Of a stretch of 64,000 nt of DNA, positions 45,697-58,059 are shown in pieces. Under the pieces are notes generated by a model that was not told the origin of the DNA, searched no databases, and saw only the letters and a list, made by a program, of their open reading frames with translations. The DNA lies in assembly GCA_011032825.1 (NCBI GenBank), contig JAADJZ010000006.1, positions 620,001 through 684,000 on the forward strand. Reading direction: 5' to 3'. Origin of the DNA: Massariosphaeria phaeospora (Eukaryota; Ascomycota; Dothideomycetes; Pleosporales). The number at the start of each line of letters is the position of its first letter. Within the stretch, counting starts at the first letter, position 1. Both the position numbers and the translations under genes were made by a program.

Positions 45697-47766
45697 ATGC
45701 CTTTCACAAATCCCTGGGGACCGCATACGAGCAAGATCATCCTGCAATGCTCGCTCATTACGATCCCTATGCTGGCCTCGACAATGGCACTTCTATGGAT
45801 CGTGTTCAGCAACAAGATTGAGGAGACTTGTCCATACTCAGAGCTATGTCCAGGGCCAGATGTGATGAACACCACTCTCAAAAGCAACTACTACGTGGAC
45901 TACCCTGTTGCTCGCCTTGCTTTTATCTCCTCGTGGTCATCTACGGTCAGCCTTGCACTCGTCGGGTTCATGATGTCAATCTATGCATTTACAAGCGCAG
46001 CTGATCTCATACGCCTCTCCCAAGACAGCACACGCCAGCAGGCTTTACCGAGTCCACACCAGATGAGCTTACTTCTTAGGACACTAAACAGCGAGTCACT
46101 GATTCTATGGAGCCTTGCTACTTCTGTGGTTAAAAGACTTTTCTCGGAAAAGTTTAAAAATGACAGTTGTTCTCAGAAGTCTTCCCGTATCGTCCAAACC
46201 AGCGTTGCGTTTTTCGTTGTTGGAATTACAGCAAGGTAGGTTGGCAAAGTTCTTTTTGCCCCTCTATGACTGTCAACTCAGTAGTGACACTGTTGACATT
46301 GTACCAGCCTCCTCATCCAAGGTGCGGACGTGTACTTCCACGTTGCCGCTGAAGCCATTGAGCTAGCTCAGATACATGTGCTTTCATCTACCTCACATCA
46401 CTATAGCAAAGGCCTCGCGCCCTGGTGTCTAAACAGACCGGCTTTGGGCTCAATGGGATACAAAAGCTTTTGGGGATGCAGTATTTCAGGACAACTCGCT
46501 ACAAACGGACCCAGGCTCAATCTATTCGTTACTAACAACACCGCGATCTTCGACTTGATGAACTCGAAGTCGAAAGATTACCAAATATTCAACTTCACTG
46601 ATTCAAACGACCTCCAGTATGCCCTTGTTGGACCGGGGGGTGTTGACACCGCGATGGACTGGAAGGCTACTTCCTTTGGCGTCTCTACCAGTTGTTCAGC
46701 GATTCCGGAAGATGCCTGTGCCGTCAAGAACTCTACCATGAAAGAGATAGATGATGGCCCGAATCAGGTAGTGACATTGAAACCATTCAGATGCACTCTC
46801 GATAGAGCTGGAATCGATGTGTCGGGAAACATTACCCCCAGCGTTACTGGAGTGCATACGATGAACTTTCACAAATATCTCCGAGAATCTACGCCCTTCT
46901 ACGATCAGACCCTAGCTGCGCTCCCGAATCTTTCCACCACCATGGAGGGTACACTAAGCGAAGACCCAAGCGATATTTTCAAGAACCCCTGGAGCACTTT
47001 GATAATGAGGAACGTCTTCGGAATCCAAGGAGACATTTTTGGCCTACCGCCGTCCTTCCGCAATGATAAAAGGGTATGGGGCCAAGAAAATTCCGCTGGC
47101 TCCCATGTGTTACTTCATTGTAACGTCACAGGCGAGTGAACTCCGGCCTTTACTTGAGATTCACTAATGGATTCAGTTTGGGACGTCATGTACACTGCAA
47201 TCGGTTCTAAAGTGACAAGTCTGACCAGCACACCAAGCAATGGAAGCATAGCTGGAATATCTAGCATGTATGGCCTCCGTTCTCTGAACAGCCTAGCTTC
47301 TAAGATGCAAGCTTTGTCTCGAGGCACAGAGGCCCGCACATCCGTTGACACCCTTGTACGCTCATTGGAATTGGAACTCAGTAGAGTTTATACCTATCCA
47401 CTGGCAGCTCAACTAAGCAATCGTCCGAGTCTTCTTGCCCAACAGCGAGTCTCTAAAGTCATCACCAAGCTTCCAGCAGCCGCACTATGGTTACTCGTCG
47501 TCGCCAACCTACTGTTCGCTCTTTTAGGCTTCAGTCTAGCAGTCTCGGCCATTCTACGCACAACTCCAGATGTGCACCAGGTGCAGATGCGGCTAGGAGT
47601 GACTGGACTGGCTGCAGCTCTCTTCGACAAAATCCAATCCGAACGCTCCGCCGACACCGACGACAACCTATTCGAGGAAAACTGGAAGAAAATGCCTACC
47701 AACATAAAGCGGGTGGGGGTGGAGAAGACAGATACTGGTGGTTCTGCTTTCAAGTTGTACCATTAG
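45697..47766 (+). CDS. Fungal-specific multi-pass membrane protein
   Basis: Three exons, 45697-46235, 46308-47131 and 47177-47766, giving 650 residues. Membrane helices are visible near residues 15-37 (LITIPMLASTMALLWIVF), about 70-95, about 165-185, and near the C-terminus (LPAAALWLLVVANLLFALLGF). The long segment between helices 3 and 4 has many N-glycosylation sites (NNT, NFT, NST, NIT, NLS, NVT) and paired cysteines, so it is probably outside the cell or in the lumen. The layout matches a poorly characterised family common in Pezizomycotina accessory regions. The second intron has a GC donor (GCGAGT) and is only 45 bases; it yields HCNVTVWDVMY, the expected family segment. A GT donor 11 bases upstream also keeps frame, giving HFWDVMY, but loses the conserved Cys. 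Function is unknown. Confidence 0.8.
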
Positions 47767-49212
47767 GACACTGTATTGCCATCCTTCCTGGTGCATAGCA
47801 GAAATGGGGTTCTACAACGCATCTTTCTCAGTCTTCTAACCTCCTTTCTGAGCTGCTGGTAACGGCTCATTGCTCAAACAGAGCGGAGGAGCGAATCAGT
47901 CTGGCTGGCTTCCGATGTCTTTCTTTAGCTTCGGCTCACATTCTTACAGCTGTTTTCCTAGCTAGTTTCTCAGGTCTTTCCTTTAGCTTCGGCTTACGTT
48001 CTACATCTTTTTTATTAAGTAAATCAGGGGAGCGAAAAACTCTAGCTAGTTTCTGTTCTCACTTCTTACCCTAATTCTCAGATTGAATGCCTTCTTTCCC
48101 TGTATTATTTCATTGTTCTGGACTCGAGCTTACTGCTGCACCCGGTTCTCTCATCCACATATTTACGTACAACTAGTTTAAGACCAAATTGTATTTCCCC
48201 TCTCGCATGCGATCCTCCTAATAGTAGAGGAGTTTCTAGCAATAGGTAAATAGTATGCCTATATCTTTGCAAGTCTTATTGTATCCTGCATATAAGGTAA
48301 TGTCTAAACAAAGATTGCAGATAGACGTAACATCCCATCCCATCACCTTTCCTCCGCACTGAACCCACCACGCAACACATCTCCACCTCTCATCCATCCA
48401 TCGTCGGATTCCTCACTTCCCGACGACCCCACTCTGTTTCCATCGTAAGCACACACGCAAGCGCCCGCCGCCCTTCCTTCCAAACGCCGATCGCGGTCTC
48501 CGAAACAGCGCCGGTTGCAAAACAAGCGCAACGGCGGTACGCGATAGGCCGAGCGAGCAACGAGTCGAGCGCGTTTCCGAGATAGTTTCGAGACATATGG
48601 GGTATGTGTGGCAAGGGTGGGACCGAGGGGTGGGGACGAGGGATATAAGAACGTCGGGAAGTCGCCTTTTACGACAGATGTTCAGCGTGTTTCGACTGGA
48701 TTTTTGGAAGGCACTGAATAAAAGGTAAGAACACAGCCATTTCCTTGAAGTCTTGTCCGTCCGTCGAGGTCCCTTCTTCGCTCCCCACACACTTCGATAT
48801 CGCTCGGTACTAGTCAGTCGCGCCTGTCAAGTCAAGCAAGCACCACATGTACCTAATGTCGCGGGACAAAGGACTTCGCAGGCTCGAAGTCCCTGCCCCA
48901 ATCTAATCGCACTCTATCCTATCCCAGGTAAGTAACAAGCACACGACACGAGAAAAGATGCAAAAAGCCAGAAATGTAACGCCAATGAGGTGGGTATATA
49001 AAAATACTAAGTCCTCTAAAGATTTGGTCTTCCACGACCACCACGACCGACCACCACTGCATCACATACCATCATCTCCACGCCCTTGAGTTTTGACTGG
49101 AGCGGCACCCGGCTAGCTATGCTGGACATTGTATGAGAGGATAAAGGAAAAGAGGAACGGAGAAGAGAGCGAAGTTCGGACTCCAACTGCAGGGAGTTCG
49201 TGCGCAAACGCT
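47767..49212. other. Intergenic region with decayed repeats
   Basis: 47.85-48.32 kb is TA-rich with imperfect repeated segments (listed separately) and no coding remnant. 48.35-49.2 kb has ordinary composition with no gene that I can support. Confidence 0.5.
47889..48060 (+). repeat. Imperfect direct repeats, probable decayed mobile element
   Basis: A 28-base segment at 47917-47944 (core TTTAGCTTCGGCT) recurs at 47974-48002. CTAGCTAGTTTCT occurs at 47958 and 48042. GGAGCGAA occurs near 47888 and 48029. Differences are mostly C/T changes. No ORF survives. Confidence 0.55.
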
Positions 49213-50244
49213 CTAGTTCCTGACAGGAGCCATCTGAGCCTGGGCCTGCTCCTCAGCAGCCTTTGCGGCCTCCTCGCCGGCCTTGGCCTGCTCCTCAGCG
49301 GCCTTGGCTTGTTCCTCAGCAGCCTTCTGCGCCTCGTCGGCCTGAGCCTGGGCCTGGTTCTCCGCATCCTGGTTCTGCGCGTCTTGAGCGGCAATAGCCT
49401 CACCGATAACCTTCTTCTCCTGCTCGGCAGCCTGCTTGTTGGCCTCGTTGTCGGCACCGGCGTTGTCGAGGTTCTGCACATCCTGAAGCTCGGCTTCCCA
49501 GGCGGCGCCGAGGCTCGCGGCCGGGTCATCCATGACGGAGTCCCAGGTGGGCTTTGCGCCGAAGAGCTGCACGTCGTTGTTCTTGGAGGGCTTCTGCTCG
49601 CCTTCGATGTCGCCGCCGAAACCTTCACCTTCACGGCCCTCACCGAGGATTTGCTGGGCAATGAGAGTTTCTTGCGAGAAGACTGGAAGTTGTTAGTCGG
49701 ATGTGTGGTTGGATATGGACGAGGGTATGACTCACTCATCACGGTTTGGGTAGCGTCGGATCCACGGTTGGCAACGATAACGGACTGAGCGAAGATCTCC
49801 GCTTGGAAGATGTCACCACGACCATCATCAATGACGATCTGAATTTCCTGGACGACAAGAATGACGGTAGTCACATCTTTGAAGTCGTTCCTGAATTTCG
49901 ACTTGCGGAAGACATCGTTCATGCTGTTCTTGAAGCCTTCCTTCTGGCCCTGAACGATGAGGACCTCTGACGCCTGCTGGATGACCAACTGTTGGCGGCC
50001 GTCGTCGATGACCTGTAGGCTCTGCTCCTGGATCTGGACAACGTTTTGCTGGTTGTTGATGTTGTTGAAGTTATCGAGGAAGTTGAAGCCTCCGCCAGAT
50101 TGACGCGGTGTGACTGGGGCAGGAGCACGCTTGGCAATGGGCGTAGCGGCTGCGAGAAGTCAGTTATGGTCCAAAGACATGCACAGAGAGCAGCTTACCC
50201 GCGACAGTCGCAAGAGCAAGGGTAGCGAGGGTGTTGAAAAGCAT
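49213..50244 (-). CDS. Secreted protein with Gln/Asn-rich core and Ala-Glu coiled-coil tail
   Basis: Three exons, 50244-50199, 50149-49736 and 49682-49213, giving 309 residues. The N-terminus MLFNTLATLALATVAATPIAKR is a signal peptide followed by a Lys-Arg Kex2-type site (residues 21-22). The middle is a beta-rich, Val/Ile/Gln/Asn-rich region (for example QQNVVQIQEQSLQVIDDG, TTVILVVQEIQIVIDDGRG) with internal similarity between its VIDDGR segments. The last 90 residues are a helical run of repeated A-E-E-Q-A-K units, strongly coiled-coil, ending QMAPVRN. It resembles abundant cell-wall or extracellular proteins of filamentous fungi that I cannot name with confidence. No GPI signal and no catalytic domain are visible. 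Confidence 0.8.
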
Positions 50245-51464
50245 CTTGAATGTGGAGGATGTGGAGAAAGGCGAAGCCCAGTTAATACAAGGAACGATTA
50301 GAAAGGTAAATATTACTAAACGTCGCAGACGTGTAAAAGATTGAAGTAGTCGTGAAAGAGTTGGCGTTAATGAAGGGCTTTCAAGACAAAAATGAGCAGA
50401 CTATCAAAGTCGCGAAGGAAAGTAAAGAATTAACTGGGCGAAAAGCCGAAGGAAGGAATGTGAAGATGATGGTAGTGGTAGTGAGTGATGAGAGAACAAC
50501 TGAGAGCTGCACACCATCGTCTTTATATCAACAGCTATGCGTTGAGATGCGCTCAGCCGTTCGGTACTGAGCCGTGCTGTCAGTGTGCACCTGTCATGCC
50601 ATCCGGCGTACCGTTACCCGGACACAGCCAAGACCTGTGATGTGCTCCGTAAAACCCATGCCAAGAAAGCTTAAGACTTCAGGCCTGCATTCGTATGGCC
50701 TCACTATTAGCCTGAGGGAAACATGGGGTGCGGATTGAGGCAATCCGGATGTGCTGCCAAGATATGGGGGGTGGAGGTTCGCGCGGATCAAGTGCTCGCC
50801 ACAATCCTGACCGTCTCGATGGAGGTGTGACGGGGACGTAGCGGGTCGCAAAGCTGTTAAGGAGTACTTGTGATGAACGTCGCTGAGACGCGTGTGCCGT
50901 AAGGCTGACGATGGGACGAGTTGGTGTTTAGAGGAAGCGAGACGTGCGCTGAAACTCGTGCTGTGTCGTGTCCCCACATCTGCGACCCACGACGTGACCA
51001 AAGCACGCCCAATGTATGAATTCGCATATAACACCAGGCAATTAAGTCAATGCTATGTCTTTCGGGACCCTCCCTTCCTCGCACTTAGCGTAGCAATGGT
51101 GCTCGGCATGGGCCGTTCGAGGCCATTTCGACCGAGCGCAACAAGGGGAAGGATCTCGTTCTAGCCTCACGTCAGTATCAGAGCCTCCTCTGTTTGCACT
51201 TTTGTCCGGCTTCTCATCTTAATTCTGGAACGGACAAAACCAATGAAGGTATGAACAAGCTGTATTCGACTCCTGTACACGCGCACCTGCACTCCCGTTC
51301 CTTAGCCAGTGCTGCCCAGAGTCTCAGACGGAGAGAATCCTTTATCCCTCAGAACGCCTGCAAATGCCATCATCAATTAGCCAAACTGAATGTGCCTGAG
51401 CGATCAAAGGTCTCCAAACTCGCCGGTGTCCTCAGTGTTGTTGAGCCTATCTAAAAGCCCTATT
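50245..51464. other. Intergenic region of 1.2 kb
   Basis: Upstream of the coiled-coil secreted protein gene (-) and downstream of sec63 (-). I see no gene. A pyrimidine/purine mixture with no structured RNA evident. Confidence 0.5.
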
Positions 51465-53813
51465 TCACTCTTCGTCCGAATCAGTGTCTGTATCGGTCTC
51501 GCTCTCTGACGACACATCTCCCTCTGTGTCGCTACCATCGCTCGAATCGTCATCTTGCGATCTTCGTTTCTTCGTCTTTGACGACTTAGGAGCAGCCCCA
51601 GATTTGAGGGTGCGCATTTGGCCGGCAATCGTGTCTACAAACACGGTTAGTCACGCCGTACTCGTTACATTGCATTTATAATTGCAGTCAAACTCACCTT
51701 CATCTGGCTCACTGATCTCATCGTCCTCGTCCACATCTTCGGCCTTGCTCGAGTCCTCTACGACGAGCGTAACCTCCATCTTCGTATCCATGCCAATGTA
51801 ACTGTCGCATATCATGTGCATCACAAAGGTATAACTGCCCGGCTGTGGTGGAGCACCGAATTGCATCTTCAATGTTTGAACATTGAAAGTCGGCTGCCCA
51901 TCCTCCTTGAGGATTGGCTTATCGAAAGTCGAGAAAGTGAATGGTGGGACGGCGACCTTGCCCTGCTTACTGTCCGCTAAGAATACATGCCAGCGTGGAG
52001 CATGGTCACGGGCGTAGTATGGCGCATACGCAAGTGGCGGTTGTATGGGTTTCTCGTCTGATCGATCGGCCTTACGACCAGAGATAGCAGCAACGTCCCC
52101 TTCCTCGGGGTCAATATCTAGCAAATCAGATGGGTTGATGGCAGGGATCGCAGAAGCTCCTGGGGGGATGAATCGCGACTTGAGCACGAACTGAACCAGA
52201 CTGCTAGGGGTAACGAAACGCTCGCCGACCACCTTGAAAAAGGCTTTCTCCACGTGCAACACAGGGAGCTGGGTAGCTACTGTGAGAGCTTTGGTGTACT
52301 GGACCTCGGAAAGCAAATCAGGTGCCACAACGCGGGCCTTCCTCTCGCTGGCAGGGATTTGCATGAATTCTTGGATCGATAGGTGAGTTCTCGAATGCTC
52401 TGCCTCAGCTGCGAGAGCGACGGCAGGTGTGAAGAAGGGTAGTTGTTCTAGCGGAGATGCGCCCGGGCGTAGGGCTTGTATTAGGTTCTGTGAAGTGTGG
52501 TAGGCCGACAATACAGCTTTGGTGTTACCATATGCAAGTGCAATCGAGATGTAGGCTTCGTTCAACTTGGCAGCAACAGGCGCAACCTCGTATTTCTCTG
52601 TGCCACATTAGTAAGATTGCTTCAGACTAGACAAAGATACCTCACCATCATTGAGAGTCTCGTCATCGAGTTCTATCCGACCCAGGTACGCCCACAATAG
52701 CATGAGGACCTTTCTCCTGCGGCTCTCATCCAACTCATCGAATTTTTGCCTGTCTTTCTTCGAGAGTGCATTCAGAACATGCGATCCAGGCCCACTCGAG
52801 AGGACTGTGTTTTCAAGCTTTGGTAGGCCGGTATCCGCCTTGAGTCCTGTCAAGACCTCGGTGAATTCTTCTCCGCAACTGAGCGCGCCCACTACTCCGC
52901 TTTCGCCTTGATCGTTATCGTATTCGCGAAAAAGTTTTCCGGAACTCGCGACCAATATTTTCTCTTTCGTCACTCGTTGTGTTCCGTACCACCACTTCCC
53001 CACCGTGTAAGGCAAGATGACACCGAGGGCAAGCGCATACACTAGCAGAACATATTTACCAGCGCCTTCAGTGACGATCCACTTCGGCAATGCGATTCCG
53101 ATGCTGAAACCTTGCTTTCCATCGGGGTGACCATACTTGAGGTAATTGTTACGAACGTCCTCGTCGGTGAGCGTCTTGAAAGCCTTCACTACATCAACCC
53201 AGTGATCGTTGATCGTATCCGTCGTGATGTTCTTCGATGGATCCTCACGGGCCTTGTCAGGATGGAGGCTGAGAGACAGCTTTCGGTAATGCTTCTTGAT
53301 CTCCTTCTCACTGGCAGACTATTCCACGGTTAGAACGTGTTTCAAGCATCACCAAAAGGACCGGTCACGTACCCGAGAAACTCCCAAGACATCATATGGA
53401 TCCCATATCTGCGGTATTGTGCTCGCCGTAACAATAATCAAGTATATCATCCCGGCGATAGTTAACCAACCGCCGACACTGACTACCGCCCGCTTGAGTC
53501 TTCGCTCCCGCCTTTTCTGCTTCTTGCGCTGTCCGTCGATGAGTCTTGCATGCTCGGGGGTGAAGTCCGTTTTTATTCGGGAGGCAGTGTTTTCGAGTTC
53601 TAACCACAGTCAGGAAGGGCCGAAGGAGAGCGCTATGGGACATGCGCACCTTTGCTCGGCTTGAGTAGCGAGTATGTGACGGGGATCGTAACGAGGCTCG
53701 TGATAGTGAGGATAAAGTAGGGGAAGAAGGTTCCCTACGGGACTTTAGAAGTGTACAGCATCTGACCTGAAGCGACAAACCTGTTCATCGTAACTGTAGT
53801 CGGTTCCAGACAT
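51465..53813 (-). CDS. sec63: ER protein translocation protein Sec63
   Basis: Six exons: 53813-53781, 53734-53650, 53599-53373, 53318-52646, 52597-51698 and 51634-51465, giving 695 residues. Layout is that of Sec63: an N-terminal membrane helix, a second helix (WLTIAGMIYLIIVTAS), a lumenal J domain beginning WDPYDVLGVS with the HPD motif at 134-136, a third helix (YVLLVYALALGVILPYTVG), the large cytosolic SEC63/Brl domain, and an acidic C-terminal tail of Asp/Glu/Ser. The HPD motif stimulates BiP/Kar2 during import through the Sec61 channel; the acidic tail binds Sec62. The first exon encodes only 11 residues (MSGTDYSYDEQ), typical of this gene. The tail is split by a last intron, and EPDE joins DTIAGQM in frame. 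Confidence 0.95.
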
Positions 53814-54602
53814 CTTGGGTGATTGTCCCGGTGGGCGGTGACGTTAAAGACTGGAAGATCCAGACAAGAAAGACAGAATCTGGTTCGCAGTTGCGGCGCA
53901 TGCACTTCGGTGTTTTGACGTCTCTCAAAATCGAGGCATGGTGAGGAGTGGAGCGGGTTGCGGGCTCAAAGAAATCGTGAACACCCTCCAAAAGTTCCGT
54001 CAAGGACAGGTGTCGGTAAAGGCCGATCAAGTCTTGGCTGACTAACTAACGTCACGTGCTAGCGCGATTCCCGAGGTCCAGGAATAAGGTTCCAAGGTTC
54101 CATCTGAACGCATCGAACTCCGAAAGGAGGTCATCTAATAATTTAATTACTCCACTGCGATAGGTGATTAGTCATAATCTCTTACATATGACTTGGGTGT
54201 TTTGAGCAAGCTCATAAATGCCAACACGAGCTCTTTGACTATGAGTACGAGATATGCTAATTTACAACTACGCTCGGCCCGTAATTGCGTGAGGAATACA
54301 GCCCATAACACTACCCAAATCAGCGCTCAACTTACCATATCTAGCACGACGATTGTCTCTTCTATGTAATTATACAATGCTAGTAGGCACAACTGGGAGT
54401 CGAGTTTAGTATGTCATGAACAGGATTTTGACCCTAGGGATCTGTATATATGTACTAGGGAAACAAAGGTCCTATGCGCACAAACGGCCTGATTCGGGAT
54501 ATAAGAGATGCTGACCCGGTGACTACCGTAGACGCCACCGACCGTCTGCGATGTTGCAGCTCAGACAGACCGTGGTAAAATGGCAAGGCAAGTGCTTCAC
54601 CT
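53814..54602. other. Intergenic region, partly AT-rich
   Basis: Upstream of sec63 (-) and downstream of pbs2 (-). 54.11-54.45 kb is AT-rich, with no gene or repeat that I can define. Confidence 0.5.
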
Positions 54603-56714
54603 TCACGTGCTCTCAATCGACTCCGTGGGAGGCGGAGCGTCCAGACCGTTGACACCGTTTTTCGAAGGACTGGATACTGCATCCAGAGGTGCAGCATGCA
54701 ACGCAGGTTTTTCGGCGCCCTTTCCTAACGTCCCCTTCTTCCGCTTTTCAATAGCGTTTTTCACCCAATCTGCCACCTCTCGATCATGTACCACCTCCAC
54801 GAGCTCCGGGCTTCCTTGATGTGCATCGCCGGCCGATGGTATTACATCTTTCATTGCGGCCTCGGCCTCTTCCTCGTCTTCCTCTGTAATTGTTTCCGGT
54901 TTGATCAAAGATGCAAGCCATACATGTTGGAGGAGCATCGCATATGTCGGTCGCAGGTTTGGAATTTTGTTCAAACAGCCTTGCACGAAGTTCCGCGCTG
55001 CCTCAGAGAAGCCTTCGTCGGGAAGGTCTGGGGGTTCACCATTCACAATAGCCTACATACTTGATTAGAACTTGTGATTTACATAGTAGCTGGACAAACT
55101 TACACTGAGCTGGCTGAAGATGTTGTTGTACGTTTCAGGAGGATACGGATACCGACCCAACGCGCACTCAATTATACTAAGACCCAGACTCCAGATGTCA
55201 CTTTGTACACTGTAAGTGCCTCCACCAGGGTTCGCACCAGCTTGAGCTATTCCGCCCGAAGAAATACGTTCTGGTGCCATATAACTCTGGCATCCTATAT
55301 TGGTTTTTGCGATGCTTGCTACTAGGTTGCCGCTGACCCCAAAATCGCATATCTTGACCTGGCCTTTGCTGTTCACTAGGATGTTGGTCGGTTTAATGTC
55401 TCGGTGGATAATGTTGTGGTCGTCTTTGAGAAATTTGAGCCCTAGGACGGTAGCTAGGGTAATCTTGCGCAGGACATTTTCCGGAATGCCGTCCCCATAC
55501 AGCTTGTCTATTGAACCGCCATTCATGAACTCCATGCAGATATACACAGCACCTTCCTGGAAAAAGGCGCCATAGAAGTCAACGATGTACGGAGATACAC
55601 ATCGGTGTAAGACGTCAAGTTCCATGATGATGGCGGCGAATTTCGCATCGTCTAGCTCTAGTCTTATTTCTTTCATAGCCATAACGATACCGGTGCCTAC
55701 CGAAGGCTTTGCAGATGTAGGGCTCGGTTCGTCGGCGTCAAAGTTCTTCCGAGCTGGAGATCCAGGTGGAGCTTTGTTGCCTGCTAAACCCTGACCAGGT
55801 TTTCGCATTCGAGGCCTACTGTGTCTTACTTTGTACACCGTACCATAGTTACCTTTGCCGAGCTCATCGAGAGTGTCGACCTCATCTAATGATATATTGA
55901 ACGAAGAACCATTTGCAAATTGAACGCCTTCTGAGTTCAGGACGGCTATGTCTTTGAAATTTAAGGTCCCTTCCTTAGCGTTGAGGTACTCAGCGTACTT
56001 GTCAATCATTGACTCCTGCTTGGGAGGTGCACTTTGGGGTTGGGATTGATCGCCGTTCATCTGTGAGAGAGTGAAGTTCGGTTTCTTCCGAGTGGGGCCG
56101 TTGGTCGGGGGAGGCGCACCAGGTAGGCCACCAAGAATCGGGCGACCACGCCTTTCCGCCATCGAGAGTTTCGCGCCTCCGCCCATCCGAGGCACAGCGG
56201 GGGCTGACTGGAAATTCGGTAAACCGGGTTTCGCATTGGGCGGCATCCGAAAGTTGGGGGGCACGCCGCCGGCCTTACCCACCATAGCACCTCCAGGAGA
56301 CGCTGGTGCTGACATGCCAGGAATTGCGCCAGCGGAGGGCGGCGACATGACTGGCGGCCGTCCTGGTGCACCGTTGGGTGGGGGAGCACCTTGCCCTCTT
56401 AGATGTACCCTTTGGATTCTGTCCAATATATCTTGCGAGACATTGAGACCGCTGCCCCGGGTTGAGATGGTGGGCGGGTTTGTTCGGGGATTTCTAGCAG
56501 CGTTGATGTTGCCTAGCGGGGTGGAGGACGTCGTCATGCTAGCAGTGCCTGCTGCACCTGATGTGGAGACGGAGCGAGCCGGAGGACGAGGCGCGTCGAG
56601 AGCAGAATCCGACAAGGCGTCTGGGACCGCCTCAGGAGCGACGGGAGCAGAGGAAGAATCGAGGGAGAGGGCCGCGTCGGAGTCGCCGTCTCCGGCGGAT
56701 GTGGTGGACGCCAT
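54603..56714 (-). CDS. pbs2: MAP kinase kinase Pbs2 (HOG osmotic-stress pathway)
   Basis: Two exons, 56714-55104 and 55052-54603, giving 686 residues. The kinase core is complete: glycine loop GKGNYG (286-291), catalytic Lys 348 in VMAMKEIRLE, HRDIKPTN (437 onward), DFG (457-459) and APE. The activation loop SIAKTNIGCQSYMAPER carries the phospho-sites S467 and T471 in the S-x-x-x-T form specific to Pbs2. About 40 residues rich in Pro/Gly lie between the glycine loop and Lys 348, a feature of filamentous Pbs2. The 280-residue N-terminus is Pro/Ala/Gly-rich and carries docking sites in this family. Pbs2 is phosphorylated by MAPKKKs of the Ste11/Ssk2 type and activates Hog1. The C-terminal exon finishes the kinase lobe and adds a disordered tail. 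Confidence 0.95.
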
Positions 56715-58059
56715 GGTGGATGAGGTGTTGGGTGTGTTCTGCGGACGATGTATACAGGTGCAGGCTGGGCGGGGCGGGGTTGTCGGCGCACCACCGAATC
56801 AGCGAGAGGGCGAGAGGGCCGGTGGAAAGGCAGGTAATGATAGATGGGTGAGGTAGCGGAGCCCCTTCACAACGCGCAAAGTCTAGGTATCTAGGCGCGA
56901 GGTGATGTTGAATATGGCGAGACGGACGGGAAGCTCGTGGAGGGAGGACTTGCGGATGACGTTGTCCTGCAGCACGCCAAATCAAGATCTCTCGTAGCGT
57001 CGCAGGGAGCTATAAAGGATAATTAAAGCACACCGAGGACCAGCCGTAAGAGCGAACAGACTGGAGACCGAGGCAGTGTTTGCTCTGCGGGCCCAGAGGC
57101 GGCATCGGCTCGTACCGGCGAGGGTTGAGGTTGAGGGGCTTCTTGGTCCCTTCTTTGACCAACGTGCTCGATCCGGCGCGCGCACTGTTTCTGCACGATC
57201 CAGTTCACAGCAGCAGGAGACCACAGGCAAGACCGCAGCAGGGAAAGACGAAGGGGGCGGCAGGTGGTGGTGTTGTTGCGCTGGAGGAGTCATAGACGGC
57301 AATAATAGCTGCTCGCAAGGCCGCCACTCGACATCGATCAGTCAGAGTGCCGTCGATGGCCGATTGCCGATTGCCAGGCTGATTCGCGATGGCCTTTAGC
57401 AGCGCCCTACAGAATCGCGTAGAGAACCTTCATCCCGCGCAGGCGCGGGACCGACTGCAAGCAGCATCTCACTGCGCGGCCATGCGGCCCCGGAAACTTT
57501 GCGCGCGTGGATCCAAGCTGGGGCCGGGGACGCGTTCCCTGCTTTTGAGCCCACTCGACGAGTTCGGCCCTGGGGAAGTGATGCAGTATCCAGGCCCAGA
57601 GAGCATGCCAGCGCGACAGCTGTGGCGCTCCAGTAGTCCACGCCACCGCCACCGCCACCGCCAGCATCTCGACTCTCGAGCATTTCCGCCTGTTTAGCGC
57701 GGCATGGGAGGCTGCATGGGAACCTGCTTGCCAGTTGATACGCCGGATTCCGACGTCTTGGCCCTAGCCCAGCCCGATTGCGCGTCCGTCTTTCCAGCGG
57801 CCTCTGCTTTTGCTTCTGCTCTCCGTGTGAATGAATCGTCATGCAACCGACACTTGTCAACCATGGCTCTCCTCGCTTGCACCGCTAGCTGACCTTCCGC
57901 GGTGCACCTCCAGTGTTTGGTTTCCGCCTGCGTTTTGCTTGGCTAAGCCTCTGACGTCGAGCGAGCCACCCGCGACGACCAGAACCCAAACGCTCGCCGA
58001 TTCACGACTCCCTCTGCCGTCCACCTCGCACTCGCGCACGCACGCACCGGCCTCTCACC
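56715..58059. other. Divergent intergenic region of 1.35 kb
   Basis: Shared upstream DNA of pbs2 (-) and the PIN-like carrier gene (+). GC-rich with several featureless open frames; no gene that I can support. Confidence 0.5.

Noticed and set aside
49129..49788. 219-codon Leu-rich open frame on the plus strand
   Set aside because: Antisense to the coiled-coil tail of the secreted protein gene; Leu/Gly runs mirror Ala/Glu/Gln codons.
56071..56856. 261-codon open frame on the plus strand
   Set aside because: It lies antisense to the first exon of pbs2 and reflects the Pro/Gly/Ala codon bias of that region; no domain.
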